DNA from: Geobacillus proteiniphilus
GTDB lineage: Bacteria; Bacillota; Bacilli; Bacillales; Anoxybacillaceae
NCBI RefSeq assembly: GCF_001908025.1
Contig: NZ_MQMG01000025.1
Span: forward strand, 1-48,287
Direction of reading: 5' to 3'
Length of the DNA: 48,287 bases
How positions within the stretch are numbered: position 1 is the stretch's first letter; the number at the start of each line of letters is the position of its first letter. Shown piece by piece: positions 9,402 through 16,299 of the stretch. The notes beneath the pieces are model-generated. The model was given only the letters and a program-made list of their open reading frames with translations. It was not told the origin of the DNA and did not search any database. Position numbers and translations under genes: made by a program.

Positions 9402-9518
9402 ATGGCGGGAGAAAAACCGAAGCGCAAGAAAAAAACGGCGGAAAACCCATGGGAGAAATTGCTGAAGCGAATGGAAGAAAAGCTGAAAGAGCGGGAAAAG
9501 CGGCAAAAGCAACCGTAA
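9402..9518 (+). CDS. Small basic helical peptide, 38 aa
   Basis: ATG at 9402, stop TAA at 9516-9518. A near-perfect ribosome site AAAGGAGG overlaps the end of the helicase gene 9 bases before the ATG, much stronger than chance would give. The peptide has about 15 Lys or Arg residues and a predicted amphipathic helix in its second half (ENPWEKLLKRMEEKLKERE). It has no signal peptide. Position suggests co-translation with the SWIM/SNF2 pair and possibly a partner or nucleic-acid-binding role, which is inference. I do not recognise the family. Confidence 0.65.
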   Translation: MAGEKPKRKKKTAENPWEKLLKRMEEKLKEREKRQKQP

Positions 9519-9644
9519 AGGGACATCACGCGGGCGATGAACGTCGCCCCGATCCCGTTGGACACAGAAAAGATCCATGGGCAACCTTTGCCCTTCACCC
9601 AGGCATGAAAATGACCCATCAAGACGCGTGCATTTTCACGGAAA

Positions 9645-9668
9645 CAGCGTGGGAAGAATCCCACGCTG
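9645..9668. terminator. Bidirectional hairpin between convergent genes
   Basis: A 9-bp perfect stem CAGCGTGGG / CCCACGCTG with a 6-base loop lies between the plus-strand helicase operon and the minus-strand Uma2 gene. Only short T runs follow on either strand, so termination is likely but not textbook. Confidence 0.6.
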
Positions 9669-9699
9669 TTCGCTTTCAAGCAGTCCTCTCGGCATCTTG

Positions 9700-10263
9700 T
9701 CAACGAAACAATTCGGCCATGTCGATTTCGAGCCCCGAAAAATACACGGAGCGAACCGTTCCCGTTTTCACTTGAACATCCGCCTGCTCATATAGCCGTT
9801 CCTCATTAAGCACATACACCGTCACAGCCTGCTTCATCGGATTGACAATCCAATATTCATGGACGCCGCACGCCATGTACAAATTGAACTTTGTGACAAG
9901 ATCATGCGCCTGGTTCGAAGGACTTAAAATCTCGACGATCAGCGGCGGAACCCCAATGTACTTCGTTCCATCCAACCCTTTTTCGCCGCCAATGACCGTC
10001 AAATCGGGAACCACCACATTTCGTTCCTTTGTTTGCTCGTCGATCAGCTCCACATCAAGCGGCGCCGCCAACACATAGTACGGCTTTCCTCGAAAAAACA
10101 AACTGAACTGAAAATGAAGTCGACTCGAGATGAGCTGATGCCGAACGCTTGGGGACGGGGTCATATACACGGCCCCATCAATATACTCTAAACGATCATC
10201 GCTTTGTTCGCGCAGGACCCAATAGCGCTCATACGACACACCAGAAGCAAGCGGCAAAGACAA
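9700..10263 (-). CDS. Uma2-family (DUF820) restriction-endonuclease-fold protein, 187 aa
   Basis: The sequence has the Uma2 pattern: an N-terminal domain with DRLEYIDGAVYMTPSPS, then VVPDLTVIGG and PPLIVEILSPSNQAHDLVTKF, matching the Asp...Glu-Ile-x-Ser...Lys arrangement of the PD-(D/E)XK nuclease fold, and a C-terminal GVHEYWIVNP strand. Members are widespread, often multicopy, and of poorly defined function. The only in-frame start with good context is TTG at 10263, with GGGGAGGGG six bases upstream. It is transcribed from its own promoter at 10293-10321 and converges on the helicase operon. Confidence 0.85.
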   Translation of the reverse strand: MSLPLASGVSYERYWVLREQSDDRLEYIDGAVYMTPSPSVRHQLISSRLHFQFSLFFRGKPYYVLAAPLDVELIDEQTKERNVVVPDLTVIGGEKGLDGTKYIGVPPLIVEILSPSNQAHDLVTKFNLYMACGVHEYWIVNPMKQAVTVYVLNEERLYEQADVQVKTGTVRSVYFSGLEIDMAELFR

Positions 10264-10292
10264 CGAAGGCCCCTCCCCATTCCTTTTTTCTC

Positions 10293-10321
10293 AGTATACC
10301 GGATGGCTTCGGAAGGGGCAA
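10293..10321 (-). promoter_or_regulatory. Promoter of the Uma2 gene
   Basis: On the minus strand TTGCCC (10321-10316), a 17-base spacer and TATACT (10298-10293). The start codon at 10263 is about 30 bases from the -10. Confidence 0.6.
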
Positions 10322-10344
10322 TGGGAGAAGGAAAATGGTCTTCC

Positions 10345-10483
10345 CTAGAGGGCTGGTGAAAAACGGCTGTCACGAGCAAATCAGCGGCATTTCGCCAAAA
10401 AAGAAGGCTGATTTCGCAAGGTTTTTCTAATTCGGAAATATCTGGAACTAGCAGCATTTTGTACTAAATCACCAGCCTCCTAG
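10345..10483 (+). repeat. ~139-bp CTAG-bounded inverted-repeat element, copy A
   Basis: The element starts CTAGAGGGCTGGTGAAAAAC and ends with ATCACCAGCCTCCTAG, so its ends are inverted repeats bounded by CTAG. It shares ends and internal A/T-rich GAAA segments with copies at 10480-10616 and 15985-16124. There is no coding capacity. It resembles a MITE or other small non-autonomous repeat. Together with copy B it fills most of the gene-free stretch 10264-10792; I see nothing else in the remainder. Confidence 0.7.
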
Positions 10484-10616
10484 AAGGTTGGTGAAAAACA
10501 ACTATTTTCGCCAAATTGATGGTCTCCGAGTGAAGAGAAAACAGCATTTATGAGGTTTCTCAATTTGAGAAATCGTTTTGTTGAGCCGCGTTCCTGTTAC
10601 ATCACCCGCCTTCTAG
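10480..10616 (+). repeat. CTAG-bounded inverted-repeat element, copy B, abutting copy A
   Basis: It begins at the CTAG that also ends copy A (CTAGAAGGTTGGTGAAAAAC) and ends with ACATCACCCGCCTTCTAG. Length is 137 bp. The internal CAATTTGAGAAA segment is also in copy C at 15985-16124. The two copies share a single CTAG. Confidence 0.7.
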
Positions 10617-10792
10617 GAGAGCAACGTGACTCCAATTGCCGGCGGCTATTCTTGTCTATCCTGCGAACAAGTCACGTTTATGTCAAACCGAAGCCCTTCG
10701 CACAAGGCAAGAAACATGGCCGGCCAAATGTGAAAAAGGACCGGCCGCCAACCTTCCTCATCAAGAGAAGGTCTGTCGCACCGATCCTTTCG

Positions 10793-11764
10793 CTAAACGG
10801 AAGCATACATCCGATCGAGCTCTTGCGCTTCGTATTTCGCAAACGGGTCGATGAGCGAAATTTTTTGCGCTTCGGCATCGCCAACGCCCGCGTACAGCTC
10901 GGCGGTGCCGTCGCCTTTGCGGATGAGTCCGCCGCTGAAAACGACGTTCGCCAAATCCGGCCGTTTCGCCGGCCCGTCTAAAAAGTGGGAGCGAAGCGCA
11001 AGCAATTCCAGCTCCGAACGCTCCATCGTCTCGGGATTCAACACGAACACCATCGGGTAGTAATGGCGGTTGCCTTGCTCATCAAAGCAAGCGATATGGC
11101 CGAGCGCCCCAACAAGCCCGTTTGAAAGCAAATGCGCCTCATTCACGCCGCCCCATTCTTCATCCGTAAATTGGGCATCCAAAATCGGCGCTGCCTCGAT
11201 CACGTCCGGCGTCAACTCATCGAGCGAGAAAATGCGGGTGAAACCGATTTTCCCGCGGCCGCCTTTTTCCCCTTGTGGTCGGGTAAACACGCCGATCGAG
11301 CCATCTTTCAACTCGACGAGGCGAATGTCTTTCATCCCATCCGGCCCTTCGGCGAACTTTTCCAAGCGGCGAATGTTCGGTCCGCGGTAAAAGACCGTCC
11401 GCCAGCTATGCTCGCCAACAAACACCGGATGCGGAAACGTCTCCACGCCGCCAAACACAAGCTGACCGTGAATGCGCGACACGAACGGGTCTTGCAAGGC
11501 GAACACTGGCGCCCCTTCACGAGGAATCCAAACGCCGTCGCGCTCGATGAAAAAGTACACTTCCGACTGCTCGCTGTCGCGCGACTCGACGCGCCCAGCG
11601 ATCACCCATTCTCCTTCATCCAAAAACGGTGCGGAAATATTATAAACGTCTCGATCCCCGACACCCGCAAAGCGGAGTTTTTCCGGCTCAAACGGCTGTG
11701 GGGCCAGGCGGAATTCATCGACTAATACTTGACATGTCTTTAATGTTGGCAATTGGAATAACAT
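10793..11764 (-). CDS. DUF1861-like protein, probable glycoside-active beta-propeller (paralog 1), 323 aa
   Basis: The product is closely related along its whole length to the protein at 17361-18308 (shared VYNISAPF, ALQDPFVSR, FPHPV, GPDGMKDIRLVEL, RPQGEKGGRGKIGFTR, FLDGPAKRPDL). That paralog sits in a sugar-uptake operon next to a GH130 enzyme. I assign both to a DUF1861-like family from memory of the pattern. The repeated strand-rich blocks fit a five-bladed propeller like GH130, GH43 or GH32 enzymes, which is inference. The ATG at 11764 is chosen because GGAGGG lies 6 bases upstream; other ATGs lie outside or against it. It is single-cistron, with its own promoter and a long leader. No clear terminator follows. 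Confidence 0.75.
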   Translation of the reverse strand: MLFQLPTLKTCQVLVDEFRLAPQPFEPEKLRFAGVGDRDVYNISAPFLDEGEWVIAGRVESRDSEQSEVYFFIERDGVWIPREGAPVFALQDPFVSRIHGQLVFGGVETFPHPVFVGEHSWRTVFYRGPNIRRLEKFAEGPDGMKDIRLVELKDGSIGVFTRPQGEKGGRGKIGFTRIFSLDELTPDVIEAAPILDAQFTDEEWGGVNEAHLLSNGLVGALGHIACFDEQGNRHYYPMVFVLNPETMERSELELLALRSHFLDGPAKRPDLANVVFSGGLIRKGDGTAELYAGVGDAEAQKISLIDPFAKYEAQELDRMYASV

Positions 11765-11777
11765 GATCATCCCTCCA

Positions 11778-11795
11778 GGCGTTGCCAAAAACGCC
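11778..11795 (-). other. Hairpin just before the ribosome site of the DUF1861-like gene
   Basis: A 6-bp stem GGCGTT / AACGCC with a 6-base loop ends two bases upstream of the GGAGGG ribosome site (11776-11771). It lies at the end of a leader of about 170 bases. It could modulate ribosome access; no known riboswitch is recognised in the leader (11765-11940). Confidence 0.4.
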
Positions 11796-11947
11796 GTATG
11801 CATCGCTTTTGGCCATTTTCCCTGAACAGGTTCGAACAGGAAACGATCTCCAACTTCCTTTCATGCCAGTCCAATCAATCGGACATGGATGGCTGCGCCA
11901 CCTCCTAGGCTAGGCAAGGAAGTCAATGAAACTGGTTTGTATGTTAT

Positions 11948-11975
11948 ATTATAATATGATATGAGGGATTGTGAA
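11948..11975 (-). promoter_or_regulatory. Promoter of the DUF1861-like gene
   Basis: On the minus strand TTCACA (11975-11970), a 16-base spacer and a perfect TATAAT (11953-11948), in an AT-rich block. The start codon is about 180 bases downstream. Confidence 0.65.
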
Positions 11976-11991
11976 ACACGTTATTCTTTGC

Positions 11992-12033
11992 CAAAAAAAG
12001 AAAGGCCAAGCGTCTGTCAAGGCCCTTTTTTTC
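11992..12033 (-). terminator. Terminator after the macro-domain gene
   Basis: Inverted repeat AAAGG(G)CC / GGCCTTT with a 13-base loop, followed on the minus strand by TTTCTTTTTTT. It begins about 10 bases after the stop codon at 12044. A-rich and T-rich flanks on both sides make it potentially bidirectional. Confidence 0.7.
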
Positions 12034-12043
12034 TTATTTTTAT

Positions 12044-12529
12044 TTAATATGAATCAACCATTCGGATAAATGACTCGTCGATATCAACGACCACAAATTC
12101 CACATCCTCAACCGGCGCGAGCACCTCGCGAAATAACCTAGCCACTCTCGCTTTGTCAAGCCGGCCGACTCCGGTCCCCAACGCCGGCAGCGCCACCTTC
12201 TTGATCCCGTGTTCCCGACAGTGCGCGACAAGCCGCTCAAGACACGACCGGACGATCTCATACGACGTCGCCCCTGCTGGCTGCTTCATCGTCACAAGAT
12301 GAATCACACCCCGAAACGGCAGCGAGCCTGCCCCTGTCACGTACAAATCGCCCGGCTGTGGATCTTGCGCTTGACAGACGCGGATCGCTTCCTCTTCAAT
12401 CACGCGCCCGCCTGCCCGACGGATCGCCGCTGCCACCCCGCCGCCCATCGGTCCAATGCCGTTGGCGGCATTGCAAATGTACTCGACCCCTTCAACCTTC
12501 GTCAAATCGCCGACCATCGCAGAAATCAT
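12044..12529 (-). CDS. Macro-domain (ADP-ribose-binding) protein, 161 aa
   Basis: A single macro domain fills the protein. Residues near 7-40 give the classic GDLTKVEGVEYICNAANGIGPMGGGVAAAIRRAGG, with the Asn-Ala-Ala-Asn and glycine-rich ligand loop. Near 110-120 VALPALGTGVGRLD matches the second phosphate loop. Relatives bind or hydrolyse ADP-ribose, O-acetyl-ADP-ribose or ADP-ribosylated targets. The start ATG at 12529 has AAGGAGGG 7 bases upstream. The gene follows DUF488, the nuclease and the ATPase on the same strand, 72 bases behind DUF488. It is probably the last gene of that run, ending in a terminator. A link to defence is possible but unproven. Confidence 0.9.
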   Translation of the reverse strand: MISAMVGDLTKVEGVEYICNAANGIGPMGGGVAAAIRRAGGRVIEEEAIRVCQAQDPQPGDLYVTGAGSLPFRGVIHLVTMKQPAGATSYEIVRSCLERLVAHCREHGIKKVALPALGTGVGRLDKARVARLFREVLAPVEDVEFVVVDIDESFIRMVDSY

Positions 12530-12601
12530 CGTTCATCCCTCCTTGCTTCGCCTCTCGGCTATTTTGCGCAAAAAATCACAAAGGACAACGACATGGTTAT
12601 G

Positions 12602-12910
12602 TCATTCGTCTTTTGCCGCATACAACAGCGTCACCATTCCGGAAAGCGACAACAGCTCATCCACAAGCTCCCGCTTCGTTTCCTCTGTTTCCAACTCCCG
12701 CTCATACGCCCGCGCAAACTCGGCAAACCGCTCTGGCCGATGGCCAAACCATTGCCGCAGCGCTGGACTCGGGGCAATCTCTTTCATCCAGCGGTCGATG
12801 CGCGCCTCGGCCTTTGACACCCCGCGCGGCCAAAGGCGGTCGACGAGAATGCGGGTGCCGTCATCCTGTCCGATTGGGGTATGAATCCGTTTTAGCCTGT
12901 AATGACCCAT
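12602..12910 (-). CDS. DUF488 family protein, 102 aa
   Basis: A compact protein with the DUF488 signature near the start (RIHTPIGQDDGTRILVDRLWPRGVSK) and WMKEIAPSPALRQWFGH in the middle. The family is common and small, with no agreed biochemical role. It lies 21 bases downstream of the PD-(D/E)XK nuclease gene and 72 bases before the macro-domain gene, all on the minus strand, so shared transcription is likely. The length is typical of the short form of the family. Confidence 0.85.
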   Translation of the reverse strand: MGHYRLKRIHTPIGQDDGTRILVDRLWPRGVSKAEARIDRWMKEIAPSPALRQWFGHRPERFAEFARAYERELETEETKRELVDELLSLSGMVTLLYAAKDE

Positions 12911-12931
12911 ACCGGTCGCCTCTTTCCTGCC

Positions 12932-13363
12932 CTATACGTTTACCTCGTCCCACTTGGCTTTTACCACTAATGTCCCACCCGTTCTCCTCAACATTTTTTC
13001 CAGCTTCATCAAATAAGTCGATTTCAAAGCAGGCGTTCTCACACGGGTAGTCACGATTCTCCCTTCGAATCGATATCCAGGCAACCATTTCCCTAACTGT
13101 TCGATTGTTCGGGCGATCTGGTGTACAGCTTCCTCAAGGTCAGACCCTTTTAGTTCGATGAAAAATGCCCGCCCCCCTTCGATCACTAAAAATAAAAAGT
13201 CGCATTTTACCCCCTCTTTAATCAAACAACCGTCTACACGGTATAAAGCCACCCTCTTTTCCCTCTTATTGACGAAACGAACCCCTCTCCCGTTTTCCTC
13301 AACAACTGCTAATTTTCGACAGTCGCAATAGTGTAAACAACTTTCCCAACCTACAACCGCCAT
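12932..13363 (-). CDS. Small PD-(D/E)XK nuclease-like protein coupled to an AAA ATPase, 143 aa
   Basis: Residues 45-73 contain a textbook PD-(D/E)XK arrangement: Glu50, Asp55 within a hydrophobic strand (CDFLFLVI), then IELKG with Glu70 and Lys72, 14 residues after the Asp. The region after it is helical (EEAVHQIARTIEQLG). There is no other domain and no signal peptide. The ATG at 13363 lies two bases after the stop codon of the upstream ATPase gene, with a GGGGGAG ribosome site overlapping that stop, so translation is coupled. I infer it is the effector nuclease of a two-gene ATPase/nuclease defence module. I do not recognise a named family. An alternative is a Holliday-junction-type or RloB-like nuclease. 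Confidence 0.75.
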   Translation of the reverse strand: MAVVGWESCLHYCDCRKLAVVEENGRGVRFVNKREKRVALYRVDGCLIKEGVKCDFLFLVIEGGRAFFIELKGSDLEEAVHQIARTIEQLGKWLPGYRFEGRIVTTRVRTPALKSTYLMKLEKMLRRTGGTLVVKAKWDEVNV

Positions 13364-13365
13364 GT

Positions 13366-14679
13366 TTACTCCCCCGCTTCCTCCGCCTCCATGAGTTCAT
13401 CAAGTACGCGGTTGATCGCAGATGATGCTTCATCGATCGCTTCGGCCTGTATGAACTGTAATTCATTATCAATAATGCTTCGATAGCGGAATCTCCCTCC
13501 TTCACTCTCCAGCATGTAGGCCTTTACCCGCTCTGGAGAAAGGCGCAGCTTTCGGTCCACAATTGGATGCGCACGTTGATCCAGTTTGTTTCCGATTTTG
13601 GCAGCGTACAAATAAATATTAAAAGCAGACAAAATGTACGGGCTATGAGTCGTAATCACTAGCGTACTATTCGTCACATTTAGCAACAACGCAAATAAGG
13701 CAACCATTTCTTTTTGTGCGTTCGGATATAAGTGTGCCTCGGGTTCTTCAATCACCATAAACACTCGCTGCCGTTCCAGAATGATTGTAAATATCAGCAG
13801 CAAAATCCAAACGACTTCCTGTTGTCCAGAAGATGAAAATTTCAGTTTTGTATACTCTCTTTCATTAAAAAAAATCCTTTCCCCATAATCAGAGAACATG
13901 TATTTCCCTTTCATCACGCCTTCGATCATCTTGATGGCCAGTCGGATTGCCTCAAAGTCAATTTTTTCTGTCGAGAATTTTTTTCGATCTTCGATGATTT
14001 CCTCAAACGAATGCGAAAACATCTTCTTTAGCAGATTAATTCGCTCGATAAACTGTTCTGTCAACACATCGAGTTGCTGCGGGTTAATATCCTGAAGCTG
14101 ATCCGACAATGTGGCAACTAAACTCCTCCCTGCAGGGATAAAAATGGGTGTTTTGGAATCGCCGAATACCTCAGCGATCGCTGCTTTGACCTTTTCCAAC
14201 ACATTTTGCTGCCGCACTTTCCACGAGGAGACATTCCAAAAATCATCCAACTGTTGTTCTTCGTATTGCATTTCCTTTTTCATCTGCACAACATGTTTAA
14301 AATTTTCCTGAATCTCCCGTTTTAGCGGATCGCTGAAATGGATTTGTACATAACCGTCCTTTAAATCAAGACGGACAAACTTTTCAACATCATACTCATA
14401 ACGAATATGAAACGGTTTCATATGTTTGGTTGTGCCAAAGTACCCAACAAATTTTCTCCGAAGACGTTTATTGAACTCAAAAAATGGGTTGTTTTCTTCC
14501 GTTTGACGTACTGAAAGCAAATAGTTTACCCATTCATCAGGAATCGATTGAAAGAAAAAAATCAATTTGCTGATCGTACTTTTTCCGCTCGCTTGGGGGC
14601 CAATCAAAACGGTAACATCCGTGATCTCCTCATCAAACAGCTTCACAGGACCAAAATGTTCAATCCGTATGCGCGCCAC
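13366..14679 (-). CDS. OLD-like AAA (ABC-type) ATPase, 437 aa
   Basis: An SMC/ABC-like ATPase of the AAA_15/AAA_21 type found in many anti-phage systems. Walker A is IGPQASGKST (26-35), the signature region KFSSSGQQEVVW (280-291), Walker B VFMVIEEPEAH (306-316) and the switch His in ITTHSPYIL (His345). A helical insertion lies between. There is no C-terminal Toprim nuclease, unlike OLD; the nuclease is the separate downstream gene. The start is GTG at 14679, with AGGAGGG 6 bases upstream. The gene is visibly more AT-rich than galU and DUF488 on either side, suggesting horizontal acquisition. It lies 85 bases after galU, with no evident terminator between. Confidence 0.85.
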   Translation of the reverse strand: MARIRIEHFGPVKLFDEEITDVTVLIGPQASGKSTISKLIFFFQSIPDEWVNYLLSVRQTEENNPFFEFNKRLRRKFVGYFGTTKHMKPFHIRYEYDVEKFVRLDLKDGYVQIHFSDPLKREIQENFKHVVQMKKEMQYEEQQLDDFWNVSSWKVRQQNVLEKVKAAIAEVFGDSKTPIFIPAGRSLVATLSDQLQDINPQQLDVLTEQFIERINLLKKMFSHSFEEIIEDRKKFSTEKIDFEAIRLAIKMIEGVMKGKYMFSDYGERIFFNEREYTKLKFSSSGQQEVVWILLLIFTIILERQRVFMVIEEPEAHLYPNAQKEMVALFALLLNVTNSTLVITTHSPYILSAFNIYLYAAKIGNKLDQRAHPIVDRKLRLSPERVKAYMLESEGGRFRYRSIIDNELQFIQAEAIDEASSAINRVLDELMEAEEAGE

Positions 14680-14764
14680 ATCCTACCCTCCTTTTTTGTC
14701 TCCATCCTCTGAAAAACGACTAACAGTCATTAAGAGCATTTCAACACGAACGACTTATTTTTGA

Positions 14765-15652
14765 TTAGCTGCTCTTCGATCCCTTCGCCTCTGCCACCAC
14801 CCGCTCCAAAAACGAAAGCAAGTCATCCCGCAGCTCCTCGTTTTGCAGGGCAAACTCAATCGTCGTTTCGATAAAGCCGAGCTTTTCGCCGACATCGTAC
14901 CGCTTTCCTTCAAATTCATAGGCAAACACGCGCTGAATTTCATTCAACCGCCCGATCGCATCGGTGAGCTGAATCTCCCCGCCCGCGCCGGCTTCCTGTT
15001 TCTCTAAAAACAAGAAAATTTCCGGCGTCAACACGTAGCGGCCGACGATCGCCAAGTTCGACGGCGCTGTGCCCGGAGCTGGTTTTTCCACGAAGCGGCG
15101 CACTTGGTAGCGCCGGCCTTGCTGCTCGAGCGGGTCGATGATCCCGTAGCGATGCGTTTCTTCCTCCGGCACGCGCTTGACACCGATCACTGAGCTGAAC
15201 GTTTGTTCATACTGCTCAATGAGCTGCTTTAAACAAGGCTTTTCCGACTGGACGATATCATCGCCCAACAACACCGCAAACGGCTCGTCTCCAATGAAAT
15301 TGCGCGCGCACCAAACCGCATGCCCCAGCCCTTTCGGCTCTTTTTGGCGAATGTAGTGGATGTCAACCTTCGACGGCTCTTTCACTTTCTCAAGCAGATC
15401 CAGCTTCCCTTTTTGCTTGAGCATCTGTTCCAGCTCAAACGCGTAGTCAAAATGATCCTCAATCGCCCGCTTCCCTTTCCCGGTGACGATGATGATGTCT
15501 TCAATGCCCGAGGCGATGGCTTCTTCGACAATATATTGAATCGTCGGCTTATCAACGATCGGAAGCATCTCCTTCGGCATTGCCTTCGTCGCCGGCAAAA
15601 ACCGCGTCCCAAGCCCGGCCGCCGGAATGATCGCTTTGCGCACTTTTTTCAT
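14765..15652 (-). CDS. galU: UTP-glucose-1-phosphate uridylyltransferase (GalU/GtaB), 295 aa
   Basis: The enzyme makes UDP-glucose from UTP and glucose-1-phosphate, feeding wall teichoic acid glycosylation, glycolipids and exopolysaccharide. The nucleotidyltransferase signature is intact: [26 protein letters not shown] at the N-terminus, AVLLGDDIV for the metal-binding Asp pair, and EKPAPG and GEKLGF further on. Length matches Bacillus GtaB. The gene has its own promoter and a leader of about 115 bases, with GAGGAGG before the ATG. It is a housekeeping gene, and its neighbours (mannoside locus and ATPase/nuclease pair) do not look functionally linked. Confidence 0.95.
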   Translation of the reverse strand: MKKVRKAIIPAAGLGTRFLPATKAMPKEMLPIVDKPTIQYIVEEAIASGIEDIIIVTGKGKRAIEDHFDYAFELEQMLKQKGKLDLLEKVKEPSKVDIHYIRQKEPKGLGHAVWCARNFIGDEPFAVLLGDDIVQSEKPCLKQLIEQYEQTFSSVIGVKRVPEEETHRYGIIDPLEQQGRRYQVRRFVEKPAPGTAPSNLAIVGRYVLTPEIFLFLEKQEAGAGGEIQLTDAIGRLNEIQRVFAYEFEGKRYDVGEKLGFIETTIEFALQNEELRDDLLSFLERVVAEAKGSKSS

Positions 15653-15770
15653 CTCCGATGGTTCCTCCTCTATCCGATGATCATCTGTTCTTTCGAGTCA
15701 TGGCCAGTGTCTTTCATTGCCCAGCCGCAAACCGCTCTGCCGACCTGACCGATGAATCGGCGTTGTTTTT

Positions 15771-15779
15771 ATTATACCA
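15771..15779 (-). promoter_or_regulatory. Extended -10 promoter of galU
   Basis: On the minus strand TGGTATAAT (15779-15771), about 118 bases before the galU start codon. The -35 region is poor (TTTTCC at about 17 bases), consistent with reliance on the TG extension. Confidence 0.5.
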
Positions 15780-15824
15780 AATCCTGTTGAACGGAAAAGA
15801 AACGAAACGACGCAATGAACGTTG

Positions 15825-15955
15825 AACGCCCTCCCACCTGCGCTCACGCTTCGAGATGGGAGATTCTTGGGAACACCCGCCCCACGGCAGGCTGTCAACC
15901 AAGCCATCCCCGCCCACTTCCGCTCACGCGTGGAAGTGGGGGTCTTCTCGGCGCG
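15825..15955. repeat. Two tandem IS200/IS605-like hairpin ends
   Basis: Hairpin 15831-15862 (CTCCCACCT / AGATGGGAG, one mismatch) is followed by ATTCTTGG. Hairpin 15913-15940 (CCCACTTCC / GGAAGTGGG, loop 10) is followed by GGTCTTCTCGG. Both have the form of IS200/IS605 right ends with the tail that continues a TnpB guide RNA. No tnpA or tnpB frame remains. With the repeat at 15985-16124 they account for most of the gene-free stretch 15653-16299. Confidence 0.55.
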
Positions 15956-15984
15956 AGATGATAAAAGCATGGCTTTGTTGGCGG

Positions 15985-16124
15985 CTTAGAAGGCTGGTGA
16001 AAAACAACGGATTCGCTCGATTTGTGAGAAATCACAAGGAATGAAGTCATGGTGTTGCAAGGTTTTTCAATTTGAGAAACACTGTTGGAGAGCAGTATTT
16101 CCCCTTACATCACCGGCCTTTTAG
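15985..16124 (+). repeat. ~140-bp inverted-repeat element, copy C
   Basis: It starts CTTAGAAGGCTGGTGAAAAAC and ends ACATCACCGGCCTTTTAGG; the ends are inverted repeats matching about 13 of 16 bases. It shares AAGGTTTTTCAATTTGAGAAA-type interior with the pair at 10345-10616. No coding content. Confidence 0.65.
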
Positions 16125-16232
16125 GCAGCCAGCCTCGGAGCGCGCGGACGCCGCTTGAGGGAGTGGGCAAATTTCCCCGCATCAGCACAAAATGAGGGAA
16201 ATATCCCATGCACCGTATGTTCGCGGCAAACC

Positions 16233-16264
16233 AAAAAAGAAACGCCCGGCCATCCAGGCGTTTC
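16233..16264 (-). terminator. Terminator of the mannoside operon
   Basis: On the minus strand a perfect 8-bp stem GAAACGCC / GGCGTTTC with a 10-base loop is followed by six T residues, about 36 bases after the stop of the GH130 gene. Confidence 0.88.
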
Positions 16265-16299
16265 CGTTCTTACACCGCAACGTGCGGGCAACTTCGCTT

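Noticed and set aside
12358-13050. 230-codon plus-strand open frame
   Set aside because: Antisense to the macro-domain and DUF488 genes; Pro/Ser/Arg-rich composition and no ribosome site.
15831-15940. Possible CRISPR repeats
   Set aside because: Only two similar hairpins, with unequal sequence and no regular spacers or cas genes; IS200/IS605-like ends fit better.
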